64,000 nucleotides of DNA from Oceanicella sp. SM1341 (GTDB lineage Bacteria > Pseudomonadota > Alphaproteobacteria > Rhodobacterales > Rhodobacteraceae). The translations under genes were made by a program, and so were the position numbers. Positions 32,925 through 41,454 of this stretch are shown here, piece after piece; within the stretch, counting starts at the first letter, position 1, and every line of letters starts with the position of its first letter. The stretch is taken from assembly GCF_003448965.1 (NCBI RefSeq), contig NZ_QRGC01000010.1:94142-158141 (forward strand), read 5' to 3'. The notes below the pieces were generated by a model that was given only the letters and a program-made list of their open reading frames with translations, was not told the origin of the DNA and ran no database searches.

Positions 32925-33548
32925 ATGAGCTTCCATGAGACGCGCTTTCCGGCCGGGCTGTCCTTCGGCTCGACCGGGGGGCCCGAGCGGCGGGTGGAGA
33001 TCGTCACCCTCGCCAACGGGTTCGAGGAGCGCAACGCGCCCTGGGCGCAATCGCGCCGCAGTTTCGATGCCGGGATCGGGCTGCGCTCGCTCGACGACCT
33101 GGAGGAGATCGTCGCCTTCTTCGAGGCGCGCGGCGGCCAGCTCAACGGATTTCGCTGGAAGGACTGGACGGACTACAAGTCCTGCAAGCCCTCCGGCACG
33201 CCGGCGCGCACCGACCAGCCGCTCGGCACCGGCGACGGCAGCCGCACCACGTTTCAGCTCGTGAAGCGCTATGCCTCCGGCGGCTCGGTGTACCTGCGCG
33301 ATATCCGCAAGCCGGTGCAGGGCACGGTGCTGGTGGGGGTGAACGGGGCGGCCGCGGCCGGTGTGAGCGTGGATACCACGACCGGTGTCGTGAGCTTCGC
33401 CAGCCCGCCGGCGAACGGGGCCGCGGTGACGGCGGGCTTCGAGTTCGACGTGCCGGTGCGGTTTTCGGCCGAGCGGATCGACACCTCGCTCGCCGCCTTC
33501 CAGGCCGGCGAGATGCCCTCCATCCCCGTGATCGAAGTGAGGGTGTGA
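32925..33548 (+). CDS. GTA gene 12, distal tail protein (DUF2460)
   Basis: 207 aa DUF2460 protein: FHETRFPAGLSFGSTGGPERRVEIVTLANGFEERNAPWAQSRRSF and GFRWKDWTDYKSC are diagnostic. It forms the distal tail ring in the RcGTA structure. It follows g11 by 15 nt with GGGGAGAGAC. Confidence 0.92.
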   Translation: MSFHETRFPAGLSFGSTGGPERRVEIVTLANGFEERNAPWAQSRRSFDAGIGLRSLDDLEEIVAFFEARGGQLNGFRWKDWTDYKSCKPSGTPARTDQPLGTGDGSRTTFQLVKRYASGGSVYLRDIRKPVQGTVLVGVNGAAAAGVSVDTTTGVVSFASPPANGAAVTAGFEFDVPVRFSAERIDTSLAAFQAGEMPSIPVIEVRV

Positions 33549-33549
33549 C

Positions 33550-34440
33550 ATGCGCGCGATCGACCCCGCCCTGAGGGCGAAGCTCGACAGCGGTGCGACC
33601 ACGCTCTGCCGCTGCTGGATCCTGGTGCGGGCCGACGGCGCGACCTTCGGCTTCACCGACCATGACCGCGACCTGGAGATCGAGGGCGTGAGCTGTGCCG
33701 CGGCGAGCGGGCTGTCGGCCACGGCCGTCAGCCGCTCCACCGGGCTGTCGGTGGACAACGCCCAGGTGGCCGGCGCGCTGCAATCCGCCGGCATCACCGA
33801 CGCGGACGTGCTGGCCGGGCGCTACGACGGCGCCACCATCTCGCACTGGCTGGTGGACTGGACCGAGCCCGCGCTGCGGCTGCGGGTGTTCGCCGGCAGC
33901 ATCGGCGAGATCACCCGCGAGGGCGCGGCCTTCCGCGCCGAGATGCGCGGTGTCTCGGAGGTGCTCAACCTCGCGGCCGGCCGCTCCTACCTGCGCGATT
34001 GCGATGCGGTGCTGGGCGACGCGCGCTGCGGGGTGGACCTCGACAGCCCGGCCTATTCGGGCGAGGCCACGGTCGCCGATGCCTCCGACCCGCTCGAGTT
34101 CACCATCGACGGGCTCGGCGGGTTCGAGGGCGGCTGGTTTGCCCGCGGCCACGTGGAGTGGCTGAGCGGGGCGAATGCGGGCACCCGGGTGCGGGTGCGC
34201 CAGGACCTCGTGCAGGGCACGGGCAGGCGGCTGCGCCTGTGGGAGCAGCCCGGCGCGCCGGTGGCGGCCGGCGATACGCTGCGCCTGCGAGCGGGCTGCG
34301 ACCGGCGGGCAGAGACCTGCCGGGGGAAATTCGCCAATTTCAGAAACTTCCGGGGCTTTCCTCATCTTCCTGGCGAAGACTGGATGACCTCCTACGTGCG
34401 CGAGGGAGATCGCCATGACGGCGGATCGCTCTACCGCTGA
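33550..34440 (+). CDS. GTA gene 13, baseplate hub protein (DUF2163)
   Basis: 296 aa, DUF2163/BR0599 family: LCRCWILVRADGATFGFTDHDRDL, then YLRDCDAVLGDARCGVDL. Four cysteines at 151, 160, 250 and 257 are arranged as in the hub proteins that bind an iron-sulfur cluster; cluster binding is known from the R. capsulatus particle structure and inferred here. It starts 1 nt after the g12 stop and overlaps g14 by 26 nt. Confidence 0.92.
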   Translation: MRAIDPALRAKLDSGATTLCRCWILVRADGATFGFTDHDRDLEIEGVSCAAASGLSATAVSRSTGLSVDNAQVAGALQSAGITDADVLAGRYDGATISHWLVDWTEPALRLRVFAGSIGEITREGAAFRAEMRGVSEVLNLAAGRSYLRDCDAVLGDARCGVDLDSPAYSGEATVADASDPLEFTIDGLGGFEGGWFARGHVEWLSGANAGTRVRVRQDLVQGTGRRLRLWEQPGAPVAAGDTLRLRAGCDRRAETCRGKFANFRNFRGFPHLPGEDWMTSYVREGDRHDGGSLYR

Positions 34441-34861
34441 GGCGGCGCTGGCCATCGCGCGGGCCTGGATCGGCACGCCCTACGTGCACCAGGCGAGCTG
34501 CCGGGGCGCGGGCACCGATTGCCTCGGGCTGCTGCGCGGGGTGTGGCGCGAGCTCTACGGCTGCGAGCCCGAGCCGGTGCCGGCCTACACGCCGGACTGG
34601 TCGGAGGCTTCGGGCGACGAGCGCATGCTCGCCGCCGCGGCGCGGCACATGCGCGAGATCGCGCCCTGCGAGCGCCGGCCCGGCGATGTGCTGGTGTTCC
34701 GCATGCGCGCCCGGGCGGTGGCCAAGCATGTCGGCATCCTCGGGATGCGCGACGGCGGGGCCACGGTGATCCATGCCTATTCTGGCCAGGCGGTGATCGA
34801 GTCGCCGCTGGGCCCTGCCTGGGACGCGCGCATCGCCGCGGTGTTCCGCTTCCCTGACTGA
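34415..34861 (+). CDS. GTA gene 14, NlpC/P60 peptidoglycan peptidase
   Basis: 148 aa. Catalytic Cys36 in GAGTDCLGLLRG; the catalytic His is in AKHVGIL and the third polar residue in HAYS. This tail-associated cysteine peptidase cuts recipient peptidoglycan during DNA delivery. ATG 34415 with GAGGGAGA upstream lies inside the end of g13. Confidence 0.93.
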   Translation: MTADRSTAEAALAIARAWIGTPYVHQASCRGAGTDCLGLLRGVWRELYGCEPEPVPAYTPDWSEASGDERMLAAAARHMREIAPCERRPGDVLVFRMRARAVAKHVGILGMRDGGATVIHAYSGQAVIESPLGPAWDARIAAVFRFPD

Positions 34862-34876
34862 CGACGGAGACGTTTC

Positions 34877-37800
34877 ATGGCAACTCTGCTCCTCTCTGCG
34901 GCCGGTGCCGCGGTCGGCGGCTCGTTCGCGGGTACGGCCTTCGGGCTGGGCGGCGCGGTCCTGGGCCGGGCCGTGGGCGCCACGGTGGGCGCCGTGCTCG
35001 ACCAGAAGCTGCTGGGCGAGGGGTCGGACCCCGTCGAGACCGGCCGGCTGGGCAGCCTGCGGCTGCAGGGCGCGCGCGAGGGCGCGCCCGTGACCCGCAT
35101 GGCGGGGCGGGCGCGGGTGGCCGGGCAGCTCATCTGGTCGACGCGGTTTCTCGAGAGCGTCTCCACCCGGGGCGGCGGCGGCAAGGGCGTGGCGCCCAGC
35201 CAGCCGGAGGTGCGCGAGTATTCCTACTCGGTGAGCATCGCCATCGGGCTCTGCGAGGGCGAGATCCTGCGCATCGGCCGGGTGTGGGCCGATGGCAAGC
35301 CCTTCGCGCTGGAGCAGGCGCAGTACCGCCTCTACCGCGGCGGGCAGGACCAGCAGCCGGACCCGCTCATCGAGGCGGTGGAGGGCGCTCAGAACGCGCC
35401 GGCCTATCGCGGCACCGCCTATCTCGTGTTCGAGAACCTCGGCGTGGGCGAATTCGGCAACCGGATACCGCAGTTCAATGTGGAGGTCTTCCGCCGACCG
35501 GAGGTGCCGGCGCAGTATCTCGTCGACGGGGCCATCGACCCCGGGCAGGCGGTGCGCGGCGTGGCGATGACGCCGGGCACCGGCGAGTATTCGCTGGCGC
35601 CGGACCCGGTGAGTTATTCCTACGGCCGGGCGAACCGGAAGGTGGCCAATGTCAACAACACCACCGGCGAGACCGATATCGAGGCCTCCACGGCGCAGCT
35701 TTCGGCGGAGCTGCCGGCCTGTGACGGGGTGTCGCTGATCGTCTCCTGGTTCGGCACCGACCTGCGCTGCGCGAGCTGTGTCATCCGCCCCAGCGTGGAG
35801 CAGCGCGACTTCGACAGCCCGGAGATGCCCTGGAGCGTTTCCGGCCAGAGCCGCAGTGCCGCCCGGGTGGTGAGCCAGAAGGACGGCCGCCCGAATTTCG
35901 GCGGCACGCCCACCGACCAGTCCGTCGTCCGCGCCATCAAGAGGCTGCGGGCGCAGGGGCGGCGGGTGACCTTCTATCCGTTCATCCTGATGGACGTGAC
36001 CGAGGACAACAGCCGCCCCGACCCCTGGAGCGGCACCAATGGCCAGCCGCCCTTTCCCTGGCGCGGGCGCATCACGCTGTCGGTGGCGCCCGGGCGGCCC
36101 GGCTCGCCCGACATGACGGCCGCGGCGGCGGCGGAGGTGGCGGAGTTCTTCGGGACGGCGGCGCCGGAGGATTTCACCACCTCCGGCGAGACGGTGGGCT
36201 ATACCGGCCCGGCGGAGTGGAGCTTCCGGCGCTTCATCCTGCACTATGCGCATCTGTGCAAGGCGGCGGGGGGCGTGGACGCCTTCCTCATCGGCTCGGA
36301 GATGCGCAGCCTCACCTGGATCCGCGACGGGCAGGGCAGCTATCCCGCCGTGGTGGCGCTGCGCGCGCTCGCGGCCGATGTGCGCGAGATCCTGGGGCCC
36401 GACGTGAAGATCAGCTACGCGGCCGACTGGTCGGAGTATTCCGGGCACCGGCCGGATGACGGTTCGGGCGACGTGTATTTCCACCTCGACCCGCTCTGGG
36501 CGCATCCGGCGATCGATTTCGTGGGCATCGACAACTACATGCCGCTGTCGGACTGGCGCGACGGCGATGCGCATCTCGACGCGCAGGTGGCGCGCTCGAT
36601 CTACGACCTCGACTACCTGCGCGGCAACGTGGCCGGCGGCGAGGGCTATGACTGGTATTACGCCGATGCCGCGGCGCGGGACGCGCAGGTGCGCACGCCG
36701 ATCATCGACACGGCCTACGGCGAGCACTGGGTGTTTCGCTACAAGGACCTGGCGAACTGGTGGGGCCAGCCGCACCACAACCGCGCGGGCGGTGTGCGGG
36801 CGGCGAACCAGACCGCCTGGGTGCCGCAGAGCAAGCCGGTCTGGTTTACCGAATACGGCTGCCCGGCGGTGGACCGGGGCACGAACCAGCCGAACGTGTT
36901 CGTCGACCCCAAGTCGTCGGAGAGCGCGCTGCCCTACTATTCGCACGGCGCGCGGGACGACTTCATCCAGCTGCGCTACCTGCAGGCGGTGCTGGGCTAC
37001 TGGGGCGATGCGGGGAACAACCCGGTGTCGGGCGTCTACGGCGGGCCGATGATCGACCTCGCGAATGCCTATATCTGGGCCTGGGACGCCCGGCCCTGGC
37101 CGGATTTTCCGGCGCGCACCGATGTCTGGGCGGACGGGCCGAACTACGAGCTGGGCCACTGGATTTCCGGGCGGATGGGCTCGGCCGGGCTTGCCGAGCT
37201 GGTGGCGGAGCTGTGCCTCTATGCGGGGCTGGAGGAGATCGATGTCTCCGGCCTCTACGGCGTGGTGGACGGCTTCGCGCTCGAGGCCACGCAGAGCACG
37301 CGCCAGGCGCTGCAGCCGCTGATGCTGGCCTGCGGGTTCGACGCGTTCGAGCGCGACGGCACGCTGGTGTTCCGCATGCGCGAGGGCGAGGTGGATCATG
37401 TGCTGGAGTCCGGCGCGTTCGCGGTGGAGAAGGGCGACGGAGACTTCGGCCCGGAACTGGTGCGCGGGCCGTCGGCGGAGATGCCGGAGGCGGTGCAGGT
37501 GAGCTTTCCCGACACCGGGAATTCATACCAGGTATCGACCGTGGAAGCGGTGCATCCGGCCGGCCGCACGGGCACCCGGGCGGACCGCAGCGAGCTGCCG
37601 GTCACGCTTTCGGCCGCGCAGGGGCAGGCGATCGCCGACCGCTGGCTGTCCGAGGCGCGTGTGGCGCGGGACACGGCGCGCTTCGCGCTGCCGGCCTCGC
37701 GCATCGACGTGGAGCCGGGCGACGTGGTGAGCATTGCCGCGGGGCAGGGCATCGCGCGGTACCGGGTGGACCGGATCGAGGATATCGGCATGCGGCGGGT

Positions 37801-38824
37801 GGACGCGCTGCGGGTGGATGCCTCGGTCTACGGGGCGCATTCGGGCGCGGGGCGCAGCTACACGATCGAGAAACTGCCGCAGGTGGGGCCGGTGTGGTCG
37901 ACCTTCCTCGACCTGCCGCTGCTGCGCGGCGACGAGGTGGCGCATGCGCCCTGGGTGGCTGCCGCGGCCGAGCCCTGGCCCGGGCCGGTGGCGGTGTACG
38001 ACGCCGCGCAGGACGATGGCTACGAGCTCGACACCGTGCTGCGCAGCTCGGCCGTGGTGGGCGAGACGCTGGACGTGATCCCCGCCGCGCAGCCCTGGCT
38101 GTGGAGCCGGGGGCCGGCGGTGCGGGTGAAGGTGGCGGGCGGGGCGCTGGAGGCGCGCAGCACCATCGACGTGCTCAACGGCGCCAACGTGGCCGCGCTG
38201 CGCGCACCGGGCGCGGAGGACTGGGAGATCGTGCAGTTTCGCCAGGCCGACCTGGTGGACGCGGACACCTGGGCGCTCTCGGGCCTGCTGCGCGGGCAGG
38301 CGGGGACCGAATTCCTCGCCGGCACCGACCTGGCCCCGGGCACGGATTTCGTGCTGATGGGGCCCGGCTGCGCGCAGGTCGACCTGCCCGCCTCGATGCG
38401 GGGCATCGAGCGGCACTACCGCATCGGGCCGACGGCGCGGGGCTATGACGACGCGACATACACCCATGTGGTGGCGGCCTTCGAGGGCGTGGGCCTGCGG
38501 CCCTGGGCGCCGGTGCATGGCGCGGCGCGGCGGCAGGCGGATGGCGATATCGACATCCGCTGGGTGCGCCGCACCCGGCGCGACGGCGATGCCTGGACAC
38601 GGGGCGACGTGCCGCTGGCCGAGGAGCGCGAGGCCTATCTCGTGCGCGTGCTCGGCGGTGGCGGCGCGGTGCTGCGCGAGGTGGAGACCGCCACGCCCTT
38701 CCTGCTCTACACCGCGGCCGAACAGGCCGCGGACGGCCTCTCGGCGCCCTTCGCGATCGAAGTGGCGCAAATCTCGGCCAGCTACGGCCCCGGACCCAGC
38801 CTGAGGATGGAATTCGATGAGTGA
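34877..38824 (+). CDS. GTA gene 15, megatron-like tail tip/host specificity protein
   Basis: 1315 aa. The start carries a Gly/Ala-rich hydrophobic stretch (about 1-40). A GTA TIM-barrel-like domain lies around residues 420-720 (ISYAADWSEYSGHRPDDG, HPAIDFVGIDNYMPLSDWRDG, WFTEYGCPAVDRGTNQPNVF). The rest is a phage tail domain with beta-rich modules. The protein forms the baseplate tip that contacts recipients. It follows g14 by 15 nt and overlaps the DUF2793 gene by 8 nt. Confidence 0.95.
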   Translation: MATLLLSAAGAAVGGSFAGTAFGLGGAVLGRAVGATVGAVLDQKLLGEGSDPVETGRLGSLRLQGAREGAPVTRMAGRARVAGQLIWSTRFLESVSTRGGGGKGVAPSQPEVREYSYSVSIAIGLCEGEILRIGRVWADGKPFALEQAQYRLYRGGQDQQPDPLIEAVEGAQNAPAYRGTAYLVFENLGVGEFGNRIPQFNVEVFRRPEVPAQYLVDGAIDPGQAVRGVAMTPGTGEYSLAPDPVSYSYGRANRKVANVNNTTGETDIEASTAQLSAELPACDGVSLIVSWFGTDLRCASCVIRPSVEQRDFDSPEMPWSVSGQSRSAARVVSQKDGRPNFGGTPTDQSVVRAIKRLRAQGRRVTFYPFILMDVTEDNSRPDPWSGTNGQPPFPWRGRITLSVAPGRPGSPDMTAAAAAEVAEFFGTAAPEDFTTSGETVGYTGPAEWSFRRFILHYAHLCKAAGGVDAFLIGSEMRSLTWIRDGQGSYPAVVALRALAADVREILGPDVKISYAADWSEYSGHRPDDGSGDVYFHLDPLWAHPAIDFVGIDNYMPLSDWRDGDAHLDAQVARSIYDLDYLRGNVAGGEGYDWYYADAAARDAQVRTPIIDTAYGEHWVFRYKDLANWWGQPHHNRAGGVRAANQTAWVPQSKPVWFTEYGCPAVDRGTNQPNVFVDPKSSESALPYYSHGARDDFIQLRYLQAVLGYWGDAGNNPVSGVYGGPMIDLANAYIWAWDARPWPDFPARTDVWADGPNYELGHWISGRMGSAGLAELVAELCLYAGLEEIDVSGLYGVVDGFALEATQSTRQALQPLMLACGFDAFERDGTLVFRMREGEVDHVLESGAFAVEKGDGDFGPELVRGPSAEMPEAVQVSFPDTGNSYQVSTVEAVHPAGRTGTRADRSELPVTLSAAQGQAIADRWLSEARVARDTARFALPASRIDVEPGDVVSIAAGQGIARYRVDRIEDIGMRRVDALRVDASVYGAHSGAGRSYTIEKLPQVGPVWSTFLDLPLLRGDEVAHAPWVAAAAEPWPGPVAVYDAAQDDGYELDTVLRSSAVVGETLDVIPAAQPWLWSRGPAVRVKVAGGALEARSTIDVLNGANVAALRAPGAEDWEIVQFRQADLVDADTWALSGLLRGQAGTEFLAGTDLAPGTDFVLMGPGCAQVDLPASMRGIERHYRIGPTARGYDDATYTHVVAAFEGVGLRPWAPVHGAARRQADGDIDIRWVRRTRRDGDAWTRGDVPLAEEREAYLVRVLGGGGAVLREVETATPFLLYTAAEQAADGLSAPFAIEVAQISASYGPGPSLRMEFDE

Positions 38825-39530
38825 AACCCGGAGAATGGCCCTGCCGCTGATTGCCGCGGGGCAGGCACAGAAGCATGTCACGGTGAACGAGGCGCTGGCG
38901 CGGCTCGACGCGCTGGTCTGGCCGCAGGTGCTCTCGGCCGATCTCGCCGCGCCGCCGGCCGCGCCGGCGGAGGGCGACGCCCATGTGGTGGGCGCGGCGC
39001 CCACCGGCGCCTGGGCGGGGCAGGCGGGCAGCATCGCCTTTCGCATCAACGGCGGCTGGGACTTTGCCGCCCCGCGCCCCGGCTGGCGGACCCATGACCT
39101 CGACAGCGGCGCGATGCTGACCTTCGACGGGGCCGACTGGGTGGCCGATGCGGTGGCCTTCGGGAGCGGTGGGGCGGCGACGCTGGGCCGGGTGATCGAG
39201 ATCGACCACGCGGTGGCGGCCGGTGCCGTCTCGACCGCGGCGGGGGCGATCCCGGCGGGCTCGGTGGTGCTCGGGGTCTCGGCGCGGGTGACCTCGGCGC
39301 TCACGGGCGGGGCGACCTCGTGGTCGCTCGGGGTCGCGGGCTCGGCGGATCGCTACGGCTCGTCGCTGGGCGTGGCGCAGAATTCCTACGCGGCCGGGCT
39401 CACCGGCAGCCCGCAGGCCTATTACAACGACACCGCGCTCACCCTCACCGCCGCGGGCGGCAGCTTTACCGGCGGCGCGGTGCGGCTGGCGGTGCACCTG
39501 TGGCAGCTGCGCCCGCCGCGGCAGGTGTGA
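38817..39530 (+). CDS. DUF2793 GTA tail-associated protein
   Basis: 237 aa. ALPLIAAGQAQKHVTVNEALARLDALVWP is the DUF2793 signature, with GWDFAAPRPGWRTHDLDSG after it. The C-terminal 90 residues are Gly/Ser/Thr-rich beta-type repeats, plausibly a head-spike or tail-fibre receptor-binding part. Located as the last gene of the cluster, as in R. capsulatus. Confidence 0.88.
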   Translation: MSETRRMALPLIAAGQAQKHVTVNEALARLDALVWPQVLSADLAAPPAAPAEGDAHVVGAAPTGAWAGQAGSIAFRINGGWDFAAPRPGWRTHDLDSGAMLTFDGADWVADAVAFGSGGAATLGRVIEIDHAVAAGAVSTAAGAIPAGSVVLGVSARVTSALTGGATSWSLGVAGSADRYGSSLGVAQNSYAAGLTGSPQAYYNDTALTLTAAGGSFTGGAVRLAVHLWQLRPPRQV

Positions 39531-39532
39531 GG

Positions 39533-39571
39533 CCCGCCGCGCCGCCCGGGAAGGCCGGGCGGCGCGGCGGG
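39533..39571. terminator. 17-bp GC hairpin between GTA cluster and nadE
   Basis: A perfect 17-bp stem (39533-39549 with 39555-39571, loop GAAGG) fills the convergent gap completely. It has no T tract but is the longest perfect stem in the window, and it probably ends both transcripts. Confidence 0.55.
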
Positions 39572-41230
39572 TCAGCGCCGGTCGCGCCAGCGCATCACGA
39601 TGGGGTAGCGGCGGTCGAGCCAGAAGGCCTTGGGGCTGACCTTGGCGCCGGGGGCGGCCTGGAAGCGCTTGTATTCGGAGAGGTAGAGCAGGCGCTCGAC
39701 CTTCTCGACCGTCTCGCGCTCGAAGCCCTCGGCCACGAGGTCGCCGACCGCGAGGTCGCGCTCGATGAGCCCGTCGAGGATGGCGTCGAGCATCTCGTAG
39801 GGGGGGAGCGAATCCTCGTCCTTCTGGTCGTCGCGCAGCTCGGCGGAGGGCGGCTTGGTGATCACCCGCGGCGGGATGACCTCGCCCCCGGGGCCGAGCA
39901 TCCAGGGCCGGTGGTTGGCGTTGCGCCAGCGGCAGGTCTCGAAGACGCGGGTCTTGTAGAGATCCTTGATCGGGTTGTAGCCGCCGGCCATGTCGCCGTA
40001 GATCGTGGCATAGCCCACCGCCACCTCGGACTTGTTGCCCGTGGTGAGCAGCATCTCGCCGAACTTGTTCGAGAGCGCCATCAGCATCAGCCCGCGCAGG
40101 CGCGACTGGATGTTCTCCTCGGTGATGTCGGGCGCGAGCCCCTCGAAGAGCGGCGCCAGCGTGGCCTCGACCGCGGCGCGGGCGGGGTCGATCGGCACGG
40201 TGTCGAGCCGGCAGCCGAGCGCGCGGGCGACGCCCTCGGCATCCTCGAGCGACTCGGGCGAGGTGTGCCGCGAGGGCAGCATCACGCAATGCACGTTTTC
40301 CGCCCCGATCGCATCGGCGGCGATGGCGGCGACCAGCGCCGAATCCACTCCCCCCGACAGGCCCAGCACCACTTTCGAGAAGCCCGACTTGCGCAGGTAG
40401 TCCCGCGTGCCTTCCACGATGGCGCGGTAGTCCTGCTCCCAGGTGTCGGGATGGGCGGCGCGCTCGGCGGGCAGGCAGGCCCAGCCCTGCGGGCCCTTCT
40501 CGAAGTCGAGATGCGCGATGGCCGTATCGAAGACCGGCATCAGCGCGGCGAGCTTGCCGCCGGGGTTGAGCGCGAAGCTGCCCCCGTCGAAGATCTGGTC
40601 GTCCTGCCCCCCCACCATGTTGAGATAGACCAGCGGCAGCCCGGTCTCGACCACGCGCGAGACCATGTGGGTGAGCCGCACGTCCCACTTGCCGCGGAAA
40701 TAGGGCGAGCCGTTGGGCACCACCAGGATCTCGGCGCCGGTCTCGACCAGGGTCTCGGCCACTTCCGGGTGCCAGGCGTCCTCGCAGATCGGGATGCCGA
40801 CGCGGATCGGGCCGATGCGCACCGGGCCGCTGATCTCGCCGCTGGTGTAGAGGCGCTTCTCGTCGAACACCTCGTTGTTGGGCAGGTCGTGCTTGAGGAT
40901 CTGCGCCGTCACCTTGCCGCCCTGCAGGATGTGGTAGGCATTGTGCAGGTCGGCGCCTTCCATCACCGGGGCGCCGATGCCGAGCGCCGGGCCGTCGGAC
41001 ACCTGTGCGGCGAGTGCCGCGAGCGCGTCCATCACGTCGGCGATGAAGGCGGGCTTCAGCACCAGGTCCTGGATCTGGTAGCCGGTGAGGAACATTTCCG
41101 GCAGCATCACGAGATCGGCCCCGGCCTCGCGCCCGGCGCGGTGCGCCGCGAGGGCCTGCTCGGCGTTCCCGGCCAGGTCTCCCACCACCGGGTTGAGCTG
41201 CGCGAGAGTCAGCCTGAAGCGTTCGGACAT
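39572..41230 (-). CDS. nadE: glutamine-dependent NAD+ synthetase
   Basis: 552 aa. The N-terminal nitrilase-type glutaminase has the Glu-Lys-Cys triad: LPEMFLTGY, LKHDLPNNEVFDEKR, PICEDAWHPE. The C-terminal ATP-pyrophosphatase has GLSGGVDSALVAA and LLTTGNKSEVAVGYATIYGDMAGGYNPIKDLYKT. Converts deamido-NAD to NAD+. ATG 41230 with GAGGGGGAA upstream; a longer frame upstream is not supported. Confidence 0.96.
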   Translation of the reverse strand: MSERFRLTLAQLNPVVGDLAGNAEQALAAHRAGREAGADLVMLPEMFLTGYQIQDLVLKPAFIADVMDALAALAAQVSDGPALGIGAPVMEGADLHNAYHILQGGKVTAQILKHDLPNNEVFDEKRLYTSGEISGPVRIGPIRVGIPICEDAWHPEVAETLVETGAEILVVPNGSPYFRGKWDVRLTHMVSRVVETGLPLVYLNMVGGQDDQIFDGGSFALNPGGKLAALMPVFDTAIAHLDFEKGPQGWACLPAERAAHPDTWEQDYRAIVEGTRDYLRKSGFSKVVLGLSGGVDSALVAAIAADAIGAENVHCVMLPSRHTSPESLEDAEGVARALGCRLDTVPIDPARAAVEATLAPLFEGLAPDITEENIQSRLRGLMLMALSNKFGEMLLTTGNKSEVAVGYATIYGDMAGGYNPIKDLYKTRVFETCRWRNANHRPWMLGPGGEVIPPRVITKPPSAELRDDQKDEDSLPPYEMLDAILDGLIERDLAVGDLVAEGFERETVEKVERLLYLSEYKRFQAAPGAKVSPKAFWLDRRYPIVMRWRDRR

Positions 41231-41454
41231 TCGCAATTCCCCCTCACTTTCGGACCGTTGCGCTATATCGCCTTGGTCCGGGCAAAACCAGAGGTGACGC
41301 TTAACCTCGTTCAAAACCAGAGTTGTCACCGCAGGGGCGGGTCTTTAGACTTCGCGCAGGCAACCCGGCGCTGCACCGGGCGACCGGGAGCGAAAGTGTA
41401 TGGGGTGCCGGCGCGCCCGGAACTTCCCCGTGCCGGCTCCGGTGGAGGAATATC

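Larger units (their letters stand above)
24588..39530 (+). mobile_element. RcGTA-type gene transfer agent structural cluster
   Basis: About 15 kb of co-directional genes in the order of the Rhodobacter capsulatus gene transfer agent: small terminase, large terminase, portal, g3.5, prohead protease, capsid, adaptors g6-g8, tail tube, g10, g10.1, a short tape measure, g12, g13, NlpC/P60 peptidase g14, the large g15, and a DUF2793 gene. All frames are open. There is no integrase, repressor, replication or endolysin gene, and the flanks (mltG, nadE) are housekeeping, which separates it from a prophage. Such particles package random host DNA. Release and maturation genes are encoded elsewhere in known systems. 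Confidence 0.95.

Noticed and set aside
34340..37399. 1019-codon antisense frame under GTA gene 15
   Set aside because: Shadow frame of a GC-rich gene; no start signal and no recognisable motif.
24588..39530. Prophage
   Set aside because: There is no integrase, repressor, replication or lysis module and no att-like flanking repeats, and the gene order is that of RcGTA.
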